DNA of 58,150 nt from Hyphomicrobiales bacterium. Its GTDB lineage: Bacteria > Pseudomonadota > Alphaproteobacteria > Rhizobiales > Beijerinckiaceae. The notes beneath the pieces are model-generated. The model was given only the letters and a program-made list of their open reading frames with translations, was not told where the DNA came from and made no database searches. A program made the position numbers and the translations under genes. The DNA lies in assembly GCA_947455025.1 (NCBI GenBank), contig CANGLU010000014.1, positions 1-58,150 on the forward strand, read 5' to 3'. Shown piece after piece: positions 16,739-25,308 of this stretch (positions are counted from its first letter, which is position 1; each line of letters opens with the position of its first letter).

Positions 16739-18706
16739 ATGTTTAATGTTCTCTTTTCCCCATTGGAACTGGCAAACGGTTTGTCCGTGCCCAACCGCAT
16801 TGTTTCGACGGGTCATGATACGGTGATGGCGCATCATGGCCATGTGACGGATCGGTTGATCGCCTATCACGAAGCGCGCGCAAAAGGCGGCGTCGGTTTG
16901 ATTATCGCACAAGTGGCTGGCGTGCATTCTACCGCGCGCTACACGTCGCATATGTTGATGGCCGATGATGATAGTTGCATTGCAGGCTATCGCGCTTTGG
17001 CTGATCGCGTTCATGCTTATGGGACCAAAATCTTTGGTCAATTGTTTCATCCGGGTCGTGAAATTATGGAGACCGATGATGGCACAGCGCCTGTGGCCTA
17101 TGCGCCATCGGCCATTCCAAATTCGCGGTTTCATGTTATGCCGGTTCCGCTTTCACACACGATGATCGCCGAGATTATTGCAGGCTATGCGTCGGCCGCG
17201 CGCAGGCTTCGGGAAGCCGGACTCGATGGCTGTGAAATTGTTGCAAGCCATGGCTATTTGCCAGCACAATTTTTAAATCCGCATGTGAACCAGCGCGATG
17301 ATCGCTATGGCGGAAGCCTTGAAAATCGGATGCGGTTTTTATCGGAAGTGGCCGCTGCTATTCGGGCCGAAGTTGGCCCCAATTTTGGTGTAGGCTTGCG
17401 CATTTCAGGCGATGAGCGCGATGCGGAAGCGATTGCGGCACAGGAAGTATTAGACGTTTGCAAGGTTTTGGATGCTGAAGGAACGCTCGATTATTTTCAT
17501 GTGATTGCTGGCAATTCTGCGTCGCTATCGGGGGCCATCCATATTGTGCCGCCGATGTTTTATGAGACCGCCTATGTCGCGCCATTTGCTGCGCTGGTGA
17601 AGGCGATTGTCACAAAGCCTGTGATCGTGACGGGACGGATTAATCAGCCGCAAATTGCTGAAACGGTATTGGTAAACGGGCAGGCCGATTTATGCGGCAT
17701 GACGCGCGCTTTAATTGCGGATCCTGACATGCCCAACAAAGCAAAGGCGGGCAAGGCGGATGATATTCGCGCCTGTATCGCGTGCAATCAGGCGTGTATC
17801 GGGCATTTTCACAAAGGCTATCCGATCTCGTGCATTCAGTTTCCGGAAACAGGGCGTGAGACGACCTTGGCGGCGCGCAAGACGCCAACACGGTCGCGGC
17901 AAAAACTCTTTGTTGCCGGTGGCGGACCTGCGGGGATGAAGGCTGCCGCTGTGCTGGCTGAGCGTGGTCATGATGTTACGCTTTATGAGGTGGCACCCCA
18001 ATTGGGTGGGCAGGCTTTACTCGCGCAACTCTTGCCGGGGAGGGCAGAGTTTGGCGGCATCGTTACCAATTTGACGCGTGAGATGGAAAACGCTGGTGTA
18101 ACAATCAAATGCAATACGCGGCTTGATCGTGATACCGTTGAAAGTGAGCGACCGGATGCAGTTATTGTTGCGACGGGTGCCACGCCGAGGCGACCGGCTT
18201 TCGAAGGCATTGAAGATGCGCATACCGTTACCGCTTGGCAGGTTTTGAAGGGTGAGGCCAATGTCGGCGGACGCGTGGTGATTGCCGAATGGAAGCCGGA
18301 CTGGATCGGCATGGGGGTCGCCGAAAAATTGGCGCGAGAGGGGCGGCATGTCAGGCTTTGCGTGGATGGCCTAATGGCGGGACAAACTCTGCCCTTCTAT
18401 GTGCGCGATGAGATGGTCGGGCGGCTGCATAAACTAGGTGTTGAGATCATTCCCTATGCACGCCTGTTTGGTGCCGATGAAAACACGGTCTATTTTCAAC
18501 ACGCGACCTCGGGTGAACCGATGCTGATGGAAGAGGTTGATACACTTGTGCTATCCCAAGGCCATGAGCGCGTGAACGGTTTAGCCGATGCCCTTGATGG
18601 GAGCAGCGTACCCGTTCACGTGATCGGCGATGCGTTAAGCCCGCGCAGTGCGGAAGAGGCCGTGCTCGACGGCCTCAAACTCGCAACGCTTGATGTATTT
18701 GGATAG
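16739..18706 (+). CDS. FadH/trimethylamine dehydrogenase-like NADH:flavin oxidoreductase
   Basis: A 655-residue flavo-iron-sulfur protein. Residues 1-340 form the FMN TIM barrel of the Old Yellow Enzyme type (GQLFHPGRE, NPHVNQRDDRYGGSLENR). Cysteines 346, 349, 353 and 365 give the C-x2-C-x3-C-x11-C 4Fe-4S motif. The C-terminal half binds FAD/NAD (FVAGGGPAGMKAAAVLAERG). The family includes 2,4-dienoyl-CoA reductase, trimethylamine dehydrogenase and N-methylproline demethylase, and I cannot choose among them. It ends 3 bases before the soeC stop on the other strand. Confidence 0.88.
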   Translation: MFNVLFSPLELANGLSVPNRIVSTGHDTVMAHHGHVTDRLIAYHEARAKGGVGLIIAQVAGVHSTARYTSHMLMADDDSCIAGYRALADRVHAYGTKIFGQLFHPGREIMETDDGTAPVAYAPSAIPNSRFHVMPVPLSHTMIAEIIAGYASAARRLREAGLDGCEIVASHGYLPAQFLNPHVNQRDDRYGGSLENRMRFLSEVAAAIRAEVGPNFGVGLRISGDERDAEAIAAQEVLDVCKVLDAEGTLDYFHVIAGNSASLSGAIHIVPPMFYETAYVAPFAALVKAIVTKPVIVTGRINQPQIAETVLVNGQADLCGMTRALIADPDMPNKAKAGKADDIRACIACNQACIGHFHKGYPISCIQFPETGRETTLAARKTPTRSRQKLFVAGGGPAGMKAAAVLAERGHDVTLYEVAPQLGGQALLAQLLPGRAEFGGIVTNLTREMENAGVTIKCNTRLDRDTVESERPDAVIVATGATPRRPAFEGIEDAHTVTAWQVLKGEANVGGRVVIAEWKPDWIGMGVAEKLAREGRHVRLCVDGLMAGQTLPFYVRDEMVGRLHKLGVEIIPYARLFGADENTVYFQHATSGEPMLMEEVDTLVLSQGHERVNGLADALDGSSVPVHVIGDALSPRSAEEAVLDGLKLATLDVFG

Positions 18707-18709
18707 GGT

Positions 18710-19633
18710 TTAGGCCTGAGCATTGCCGTAAAACAGAGTAACGACGTGTTCGCCTTGCGCGAAGAACAGCCAACGCTCGACCCATGCGGCGATGAACATC
18801 AGGACAAAGCCTGCAAGGGATAGCATCGGGATAAGGCTTGCAGCGAGCTCTAAGAGTCCCGCGCAGAGCAATACGATAAAGAACAATCCACGCAAGCGGC
18901 TGGCATGGCGACGCGCTACAACAAAACCCATTTCGCGTTGGACGAAATTTTTGGTCGTGTGGGGCACTTCCCATTGCCGAACATTCGCGCCAAGGCCTGT
19001 TGCATTCGCCATTGTATGCTCGCGCGGAGCGGCATCGATCGCGCGCCAATAAAGGAATTTTAGAAACGCTAATGTGACCAAGGCGATGAGAGCAACAGGG
19101 GCAATAGCGCCCGGATCACGCCCAAATAGGGCTGATAGAGCCAGATGGAGGGAAGAGCCTGAAGCGAGAGCAAAAAAGAGATAGACTGGCACGGTTAAGG
19201 GCTGATGCCACGCGCGAATGGTTTTGAGCGTGGCGTAAATTTTACCCGTTGTAAAAACAGTAACGAGTGAGAGCGCCGCTGTGATGAAGCCCAAGGGAGC
19301 CACCGCATCAGGTGCGGTGTAAAGGCCAGCCCATGTCACCCCAAACGCCAGCGCGAAGGGATAGCTGACAATAGCCGCAACGCCTTCACGCGAAAGCCAG
19401 GATGTTTTCCATTGCGAGAGTGCCCGCCATGCACGTTCCGGATGGCCGAGATGCATGGTCGAAGATAATAAGCCAATGGTTATGAGGCCGAGGGCTATGA
19501 CCATCGCGACGATGGCAAAGCCAAGTGATGGCGATTGACCGACAGACGTCGATGTTAGGCCTAAAAGCGCCAAGAGCCCATAGCCTGCGCCCGAGGCGGT
19601 GGTAAAAAGAATAACGGAATAGGCCGGATTCAT
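18710..19633 (-). CDS. soeC: SoeC-like membrane anchor of sulfite dehydrogenase (DmsC family)
   Basis: A 307-residue integral membrane protein with about eight hydrophobic segments (for example YSVILFTTASGAGYGLLALL and VALIALVTLAFLKFLYW) and no cofactor motif, as in DmsC-type quinone-side anchors. I prefer ATG 19633 (MNPAYSVILF, with GGGA upstream) over GTG 19648, because family members usually begin this way. It lies last in the soeABC order, 4 bases after soeB. Its role would be to anchor the complex and pass electrons to quinone. Confidence 0.83.
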   Translation of the reverse strand: MNPAYSVILFTTASGAGYGLLALLGLTSTSVGQSPSLGFAIVAMVIALGLITIGLLSSTMHLGHPERAWRALSQWKTSWLSREGVAAIVSYPFALAFGVTWAGLYTAPDAVAPLGFITAALSLVTVFTTGKIYATLKTIRAWHQPLTVPVYLFFALASGSSLHLALSALFGRDPGAIAPVALIALVTLAFLKFLYWRAIDAAPREHTMANATGLGANVRQWEVPHTTKNFVQREMGFVVARRHASRLRGLFFIVLLCAGLLELAASLIPMLSLAGFVLMFIAAWVERWLFFAQGEHVVTLFYGNAQA

Positions 19634-19637
19634 CGGA

Positions 19638-20384
19638 TCAGTTCCCACTCAGCAATCGGTCGGCCAATTTAAACAAACGGTCCATGGCTGAACCATCGCC
19701 TTTTGGCAGTGCTTCAATGCCTGCTTGAGGTGTGTCGCGCTTGGCGCGCGGTGGCAAATATTTGTTGGTGGGTTTGTAGCCCATTTCAGGCAAAAGATCG
19801 AAGCCGCCACGCGCTTTCACAAGCTGAGAGACGGCCGAGTTTTCATCGCCCAAATCACCAAAGTGCCGCGCGCCCGTTGGGCAGGCTTTAACGCAGGCGG
19901 GTTGACGATCTTCGGGCTCGAAATTTTCATTATAGATTCGGTCGACGCATAGCGTGCATTTTTTCATCACGCCTTCTTGCACATCATATTCGCGCGCGCC
20001 GTAAGGACACGCCCATGAGCAAAGTTTGCAGCCGATGCAGGTGTCTGGATTGATCAGAACAATACCGTCTTCCGCGCGCTTATAGGATGCGCCTGTTGGG
20101 CATACGGTTACGCAAGCGGGCGTTTCGCAATGCAGGCACGAGCGCGGAAAGTGCACGACGCGGCTGTCTTTGCCGTTGGTGTCTTCGACTTCATAACCAT
20201 GGATGCGGTTAAGCCATGGGCCGTGCGGGTCTGCGCCGCGTGTGTCTTCATCCGCGAGTGGTGCGGAATAGCCTTGCGTGTTCCACTCTTTGCACGAGGT
20301 GGCGCAGGCTTGGCAGCCGACGCAAGTGTCGAGATCGATCACGAGGCCCAGTTTTTTCGCGGTGGTTTGAGGCAATGCGGTCAT
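19638..20384 (-). CDS. soeB: SoeB-like 4Fe-4S ferredoxin subunit of sulfite dehydrogenase
   Basis: A 248-residue electron-transfer subunit with four cysteine clusters (DTCVGCQACATSC, CLHCETPACVTVC, DTCIGCKLCSWAC, CTLCVDR ... CVKAC), the layout of DmsB/NrfC/PsrB proteins. It would carry electrons from the molybdenum subunit to the membrane anchor. There is no Tat signal, so the subunit stays in the cytoplasm with SoeA. The start overlaps the soeA stop as ATGA. Confidence 0.88.
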   Translation of the reverse strand: MTALPQTTAKKLGLVIDLDTCVGCQACATSCKEWNTQGYSAPLADEDTRGADPHGPWLNRIHGYEVEDTNGKDSRVVHFPRSCLHCETPACVTVCPTGASYKRAEDGIVLINPDTCIGCKLCSWACPYGAREYDVQEGVMKKCTLCVDRIYNENFEPEDRQPACVKACPTGARHFGDLGDENSAVSQLVKARGGFDLLPEMGYKPTNKYLPPRAKRDTPQAGIEALPKGDGSAMDRLFKLADRLLSGN

Positions 20385-23194
20385 TGACCCACTCCAAGGT
20401 TTTTGAGCGTCGGGAATTGCGGCCCGCTAATGTTCGATTGGTCAGCGGATTTTTCAACGCGCACGCGTAAATCATACCACGCGGCTTGGCCTGTTACCGG
20501 ATCGCTGTTGGAGAAGCGATAGCCGCCGTCGCGCTTGGGTAAAAGCTCGGAGATGAGATGATTGAGCAAGAAGCCTTGCTTGGCTTCTGGTGCGTCTTTT
20601 TTAAGGCCCCATGTGCCAGAGCGTTTGCCGATCGCGTTCCATGTCCAGACCGTATCGGGGTTCACGCCATTCATCAGTTTGGCTTGGCCTTTGATCTGGC
20701 CTTGATGCGAAGTGACAGTAACCCAATCGCCATCCGCGATGCCGAGCTTTGCTGCGCGTTCTTTGGCGATGTAGAGCCAGTTACGGCCAAGGATTTGCCG
20801 GAGCCATGAGTTCTGCGAACCCCATGCGTGATACATCGCCATTGGGCGTTGTGTGACGGCGTGCATGGGGAAGGCGGCTTCATCCACCAAATCCCCTTCA
20901 AAGGGCGGATACCAAAACGGAATGGGATCAAACGCTTCGATGATGCGCGCGCGGTGTCCATCGGGCGGTTGAATGGCGCCGTGGCCTTCGGCGGCAAGAC
21001 GGAATTTTTGCAGCGGCTCGCAATAGAGCTGATGGATAATTGGTTCCGGCTTTCCGATGAGACCAAAGCCCGTGGCCCATTCCAGATAGCCCTTGTTCAC
21101 ATGCTTGAAATATTTGTGCTCGTCCGGCAGCTCGTAAAACCAGTGGCAGCCATTGTCGATATAGGCTTGTAACTGGTTCGGGTTCGGTGCGCCTTTGCCC
21201 GATTGCGTGCCGTCAACGCCACGAAAGCCCGCAAGCGGGCCAACGCCCGGTGCGCGTTCATGGTTGACGATGTAATCGGGATAGCCGCCAGGATAGCGCG
21301 CTTGGCCTTCAGGCGTCGTCATGCCCGGAAGCTTGAGGCGAGCGCCGAGATCGAGCAGCACGGATTGGAACGCGCGCACATCGCGCTCCGGCTCGACAAC
21401 GGGTTGGCGGATGGAATCGGCCGGGCCATCGGCTTCCGAAATCGGACGATCGAGCAGGGAGATACAATCCCAGCGTTCGAGATAGGTTGTGTCTGGCAAG
21501 ATGAGATCGGCGTAATGCACCATCTCGGAGGCGTAAGCATCGGAGTAGATGATTTTCGGAATCACATACTCGCCCGTTGTCTCGTCTTTGGCCGTTAAAT
21601 ATTTGAGCGTATCGGGGATGTTCATCGCCGAATTCCAGCTCATATTCGCCATATACATAAACAAAACATCGATGCCATACGGATCGCGCTTGGCGGCATT
21701 GGTGATGACCATGTGCATCATGCCGTGGGCGGCGATGGGCGCGTCCCATGAATAGGCTTTGTCGATGCGTTGCGGGGAGCCGTCGTCGGCGAGCAACAAA
21801 TCTTCGGGGCCAGTGACAAAGCCCAAAGGCGGGCCGGGCAAGGGCTCATTGGGCCAGATTTGATCGGGCTTTCCGGTGGGCTTGATATGCGGTGGAATGG
21901 GGCGCGGATAGGGCGCCTTGTAGCGGAAGCCGCCGGGCGTATCGATGGTGCCGAGCATGATTTGTAGCAGATGAATCGCGCGGCAGGTTTGAAAGCCGTT
22001 GGCATGCGCGGAGATGCCCCGCATTGCGTGCATGGCGACGGGACGGCCAATCATTGTCTCATGACGCCGCCCGGTGAAATCCGTCCACGGCACATTAAGC
22101 GTGACGGTCTCTTTGAAGGCGACATGCGCGAGTTCGGCGGCAATGCGGCGGATGGTGTCCGCTGGCACGCCGCAACGCTCGGTGACCGCATCTGGCGCAT
22201 GATCGGCGCTTAAATAACGCTCGGCGATGAGTTGAAAGGAGGTTGCAACCTTGCGTCCATCGGGAAGCGTAAAGCGGCCCATCAAAGCGCGTGCGGCATT
22301 GTGATCGGAGGTTGGAACGGCTGTTTTCTTATGCGCATCCCACACAAGCGTTTCGCCGTTCTCATCGCGTGCGAACAGCCCGTGGTCGGCAGCACCTTTG
22401 TTGTCGATGACGAGCCATGGCGAATTGGTGTAGCGGTTTAAATAGTCGCCATCGATTTGTCCGGCATTTAAGAGTTCGTGGATGATGGCTCCGACAAAGA
22501 GACCATCGGTGCCGGGACGGACGCCAACCCATTCATCGGCAATCGCCGAATAGCCGGTTTTAATCGGGTTGACGGATACGAATTTCGCCCCGCGTTTTTT
22601 AAGTTTGCCAAGGCCCGCTTTAATCGGGTTCGAGCCATGGTCTTCTGCGACGCCAAAAAGCAGGAAATATTTGGTGTATTTCCAATCGGGTTCGCCGAAT
22701 TCCCAAAACGAGCCGCCAAAGGTGTAAAGCCCGGCAGCCGCCATGTTGACGGAACAAAAGCCGCCATGGGCTGCATAATTCGGCGTGCCGAATTGGGTGG
22801 CCCACCATCCGGTTAGGCCTTGGCTTTGATCGCGGCCTGTGAAGAAAGCGAGTTTTTTTGGGTCAGTCTTGCGGACATTGCCCAGCCATGTGGTGGCGGT
22901 TTGAAGCGCTTCTTCCCATTCGATTTCGCGAAACTCACCAGAGCCACGCTCACCAACGCGGATCAAGGGTTTAGACAGGCGGCCGGGGGAGTAATGCTGC
23001 TTGATGCCTGCCGCACCTTTGCCGCAAATCACGCCCTTGTTGACGGGGTGATCGCGGTTGCCGTCGATATAAGTGACGGTACCGTCTTTGAGATAGACTT
23101 TAATGCCACAGCGACACGCGCACATATAGCATGTGGTGGTTTTAATCTCGTCCCATGTTTTAGGAGAAAGGGCGACAACAGGCTCAGAGGACAT
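20381..23194 (-). CDS. soeA: SoeA-like molybdopterin catalytic subunit of cytoplasmic sulfite dehydrogenase
   Basis: A 937-residue DMSO-reductase superfamily enzyme. The N-terminal 4Fe-4S motif is C22-x2-C25-x3-C29-x27-C57, and C147 in GGFCSVNMA is the probable molybdenum ligand. There is no twin-arginine signal. A signal-less catalytic subunit, a DmsB-type ferredoxin and a DmsC-type anchor in this order match SoeABC, which oxidises sulfite to sulfate in the cytoplasm and reduces quinone. Stretches such as DHPVNKGVICGKG and TGRDQSQGLTGWWATQ look SoeA-like. Another oxyanion or sulfur substrate remains possible. A perfect dyad lies 60 bases upstream (23254-23279). Confidence 0.82.
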   Translation of the reverse strand: MSSEPVVALSPKTWDEIKTTTCYMCACRCGIKVYLKDGTVTYIDGNRDHPVNKGVICGKGAAGIKQHYSPGRLSKPLIRVGERGSGEFREIEWEEALQTATTWLGNVRKTDPKKLAFFTGRDQSQGLTGWWATQFGTPNYAAHGGFCSVNMAAAGLYTFGGSFWEFGEPDWKYTKYFLLFGVAEDHGSNPIKAGLGKLKKRGAKFVSVNPIKTGYSAIADEWVGVRPGTDGLFVGAIIHELLNAGQIDGDYLNRYTNSPWLVIDNKGAADHGLFARDENGETLVWDAHKKTAVPTSDHNAARALMGRFTLPDGRKVATSFQLIAERYLSADHAPDAVTERCGVPADTIRRIAAELAHVAFKETVTLNVPWTDFTGRRHETMIGRPVAMHAMRGISAHANGFQTCRAIHLLQIMLGTIDTPGGFRYKAPYPRPIPPHIKPTGKPDQIWPNEPLPGPPLGFVTGPEDLLLADDGSPQRIDKAYSWDAPIAAHGMMHMVITNAAKRDPYGIDVLFMYMANMSWNSAMNIPDTLKYLTAKDETTGEYVIPKIIYSDAYASEMVHYADLILPDTTYLERWDCISLLDRPISEADGPADSIRQPVVEPERDVRAFQSVLLDLGARLKLPGMTTPEGQARYPGGYPDYIVNHERAPGVGPLAGFRGVDGTQSGKGAPNPNQLQAYIDNGCHWFYELPDEHKYFKHVNKGYLEWATGFGLIGKPEPIIHQLYCEPLQKFRLAAEGHGAIQPPDGHRARIIEAFDPIPFWYPPFEGDLVDEAAFPMHAVTQRPMAMYHAWGSQNSWLRQILGRNWLYIAKERAAKLGIADGDWVTVTSHQGQIKGQAKLMNGVNPDTVWTWNAIGKRSGTWGLKKDAPEAKQGFLLNHLISELLPKRDGGYRFSNSDPVTGQAAWYDLRVRVEKSADQSNISGPQFPTLKNLGVGQ

Positions 23195-23253
23195 GAGGGC
23201 CTCTTGTCTCGACGCGCAGGGATCGAGGCTGCTTCACTGGTTGTCTCCACCCT

Positions 23254-23279
23254 TAAAATACAGAATCATTTGTATTTTA
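23254..23279. promoter_or_regulatory. 26-bp dyad upstream of soeA (candidate operator)
   Basis: TAAAATACA (23254-23262) and TGTATTTTA (23271-23279) are perfect 9-bp inverted arms around the 8-base spacer GAATCATT. The centre is about 70 bases upstream of the soeA start, in the gap before the ggt stop. The AT-rich arms and operator-like geometry suggest a dimeric repressor site. No regulator gene lies next to it. Confidence 0.55.
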
Positions 23280-23340
23280 TGGCATGCTGGACCCATCGCG
23301 GCATGGGGCCAACCGTGTGACGAACTATGGACAGGTTGGG

Positions 23341-25137
23341 TTACTCGCCCATGGCTTTTCCGGCGGGTCTACGGGAATCATTGGCCCCATAGACAAATCC
23401 GGCCCGCATTTTGCCCGATAAAGCCATATCGGCGACCGTTGCGCTCGCATTGGCTTCTGGCTTTGGCTGGCCAACGGCAATGGCCGCAACCGCGCCCCAT
23501 TGGCCTTGCTCGGTCACTTTATAGCCCATGACTTCAAGCTTGGCCTTGGTGTCGGGCGAGGAGCCGCGGGTTTCGACATAGATTTCATCGGGCAACCATT
23601 GGTGATGGAAACGCGGGGCATCGACCGCTTCCTGCAGCTCCATGCCGTAATCAACCAAGTTTAAGATGGTTTCGAGCGTGATGGTGATGATGCGCGCGCC
23701 GCCGGGCGAGCCCAACACCATCACAGGCTTACCATCGCGGGTGAGGATGGTGGGCGACATTGAAGACAGCGGGCGTTTGCCGGGTGCAATCGCATTTTGC
23801 GGGCCTTGCACGAGGCCAAACAGATTGGGCTGGCCGGGACGCGTTGTGAAATCATCCATCTCATTGTTCAAGAAAAAGCCTGTATCGCCCGCGATGACGC
23901 CCGCGCCAAAAAGACCATTGATGGTGTAGGTGACGGCAACCGCGTTGCCGTCTTGATCGATCACGGAATAATGCGTCGTTTCAGGCTTTTCATGCGGCTC
24001 GGTGCCGGGCTGGAGATCGCTTGATTTCATCGCCATATCGGGATCAATTTTAGCGCGAATGGCGGATGCATAATCAGCGGATAACAGCCTATCGAGCGGG
24101 TTTTTGACAAAGTCCGGATCTCCCAACAGCGTATTACGATCAAGATAGGCGTGGCGCATGGCTTCTGTGATCAGATGAATGCTTTGGGCGGAGCGAAAGC
24201 CTAAGGCTTTTAAATCATAGCCCGACAAAATGGTGAGAAGTTCGCATAAGGTTGTACCGCCGGAGGAAGGGGGCGGCGCGGAAAGAACCGTATAGCCGCG
24301 ATAGCTGCAGGAAAGCGGTTTCATTTCTTGCGCTTGATAGGAAGCCAGATCCGCCTCGCTGATCAACCCGCCATTGCTGGCATTGGCATTGGCGATGGTG
24401 TGGGCGATCATGCCTTTGTAAAAGCCATCCGTGCCTTTCTCCGCGATGGCTTCGAGCGTTTGGGCGAGATCGGTTTGGATGAGCTTGTCACCGGGTTCAA
24501 AGGGCGTGCCATCCTGTTTAAGAAAAATTTTGGCGAGCGCCGGATCGGCTTTGAATTTGGCGGTTGCGACTTGGAGAATATCCGTGTCGCCGCGGGTTAA
24601 AACAAAGCCTTCGCGCGCGAGCTTAATGGCCGGGGCCATAACTTGCGCGCGGGGCAATTTGCCATAGTGATCATGCGCCAATTCAAGGCCTGCCACGGTG
24701 CCCGGAACGCCTGAGGCGAGATAGCCATTGAGGCTTGCGCCTTTCTTCAACGAGCCGTCTTTTTCGAGATACATATCGGCACTGGCGAGGGCGGGAGCTT
24801 TTTCGCGGAAATTAATAAAATGATCGCTGCCATCGGCGAGATGAAACGTCATAAAACCGCCGCCGCCAATATTGCCGCAGCACGGATTGGTGACCGCCTC
24901 GGCATAGCCCATTGCCACCGCTGCATCCACCGCGTTGCCGCCTACCTTTAGGATATCGAGGCCTATTTGGGCGGCGGCATGCTGGGCGGAGACAACCATT
25001 GCATGCTTGCCTTCAAGTGCCGGGAGAGAGGCCGCATAGACTGGGATTTGGAGCAGCAAGGAAAGGGCAAAAGGGGCTAGCCACAGGGTGAAACGGGCGG
25101 GTTTTGTCATCGGCATGGAGGCTTTCTTTCGGACCAT
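23341..25137 (-). CDS. ggt: gamma-glutamyltransferase (periplasmic)
   Basis: A 598-residue precursor. An N-terminal signal peptide (FTLWLAPFALSLLLQIPVYAA, here split in my reading at about residue 36) exports it to the periplasm. Autocleavage is expected before T387 in TTHYSVIDQDGNAVAVT, giving the large and small subunits, with T387 as nucleophile. Small-subunit motifs SSMSPTIL and GSPGGARIITIT are intact. It hydrolyses or transpeptidates glutathione and other gamma-glutamyl compounds. ATG 25137 is the longest start; ATG 25116 or 25110 would give a more usual signal peptide length. It lies downstream of the divergent aminotransferase promoter region and may supply cysteine sulfur. Confidence 0.92.
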   Translation of the reverse strand: MVRKKASMPMTKPARFTLWLAPFALSLLLQIPVYAASLPALEGKHAMVVSAQHAAAQIGLDILKVGGNAVDAAVAMGYAEAVTNPCCGNIGGGGFMTFHLADGSDHFINFREKAPALASADMYLEKDGSLKKGASLNGYLASGVPGTVAGLELAHDHYGKLPRAQVMAPAIKLAREGFVLTRGDTDILQVATAKFKADPALAKIFLKQDGTPFEPGDKLIQTDLAQTLEAIAEKGTDGFYKGMIAHTIANANASNGGLISEADLASYQAQEMKPLSCSYRGYTVLSAPPPSSGGTTLCELLTILSGYDLKALGFRSAQSIHLITEAMRHAYLDRNTLLGDPDFVKNPLDRLLSADYASAIRAKIDPDMAMKSSDLQPGTEPHEKPETTHYSVIDQDGNAVAVTYTINGLFGAGVIAGDTGFFLNNEMDDFTTRPGQPNLFGLVQGPQNAIAPGKRPLSSMSPTILTRDGKPVMVLGSPGGARIITITLETILNLVDYGMELQEAVDAPRFHHQWLPDEIYVETRGSSPDTKAKLEVMGYKVTEQGQWGAVAAIAVGQPKPEANASATVADMALSGKMRAGFVYGANDSRRPAGKAMGE

Positions 25138-25202
25138 CGGAACGATATCTCGCTTTAATCTATAGGAGAAAATGAGGTTAGCCCATTGGTGAATTGGCCA
25201 AA

Positions 25203-25276
25203 TTCGGTGGTTCTGAGGTGATATTTACAGACCGAACGATTCTATGATCTATTCGGCCGCAATCACGAAGTCCGAA
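25203..25276. promoter_or_regulatory. phased CCGAA half-sites in the ggt/aminotransferase divergent gap
   Basis: The 5-mer CCGAA or its complement TTCGG occurs at 25203, 25232, 25252 and 25272. The last three are exactly 20 bases apart, alternating in orientation with 15-base spacers. The first pair also gives an inverted repeat TTCGGT/ACCGAA. This lies between two divergent genes and could be a regulator binding array. Short motifs can recur by chance, so confidence is low. Confidence 0.3.
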
Positions 25277-25308
25277 CAATAACCCAATGCATCGAGTAGG
25301 GAGTGAAC

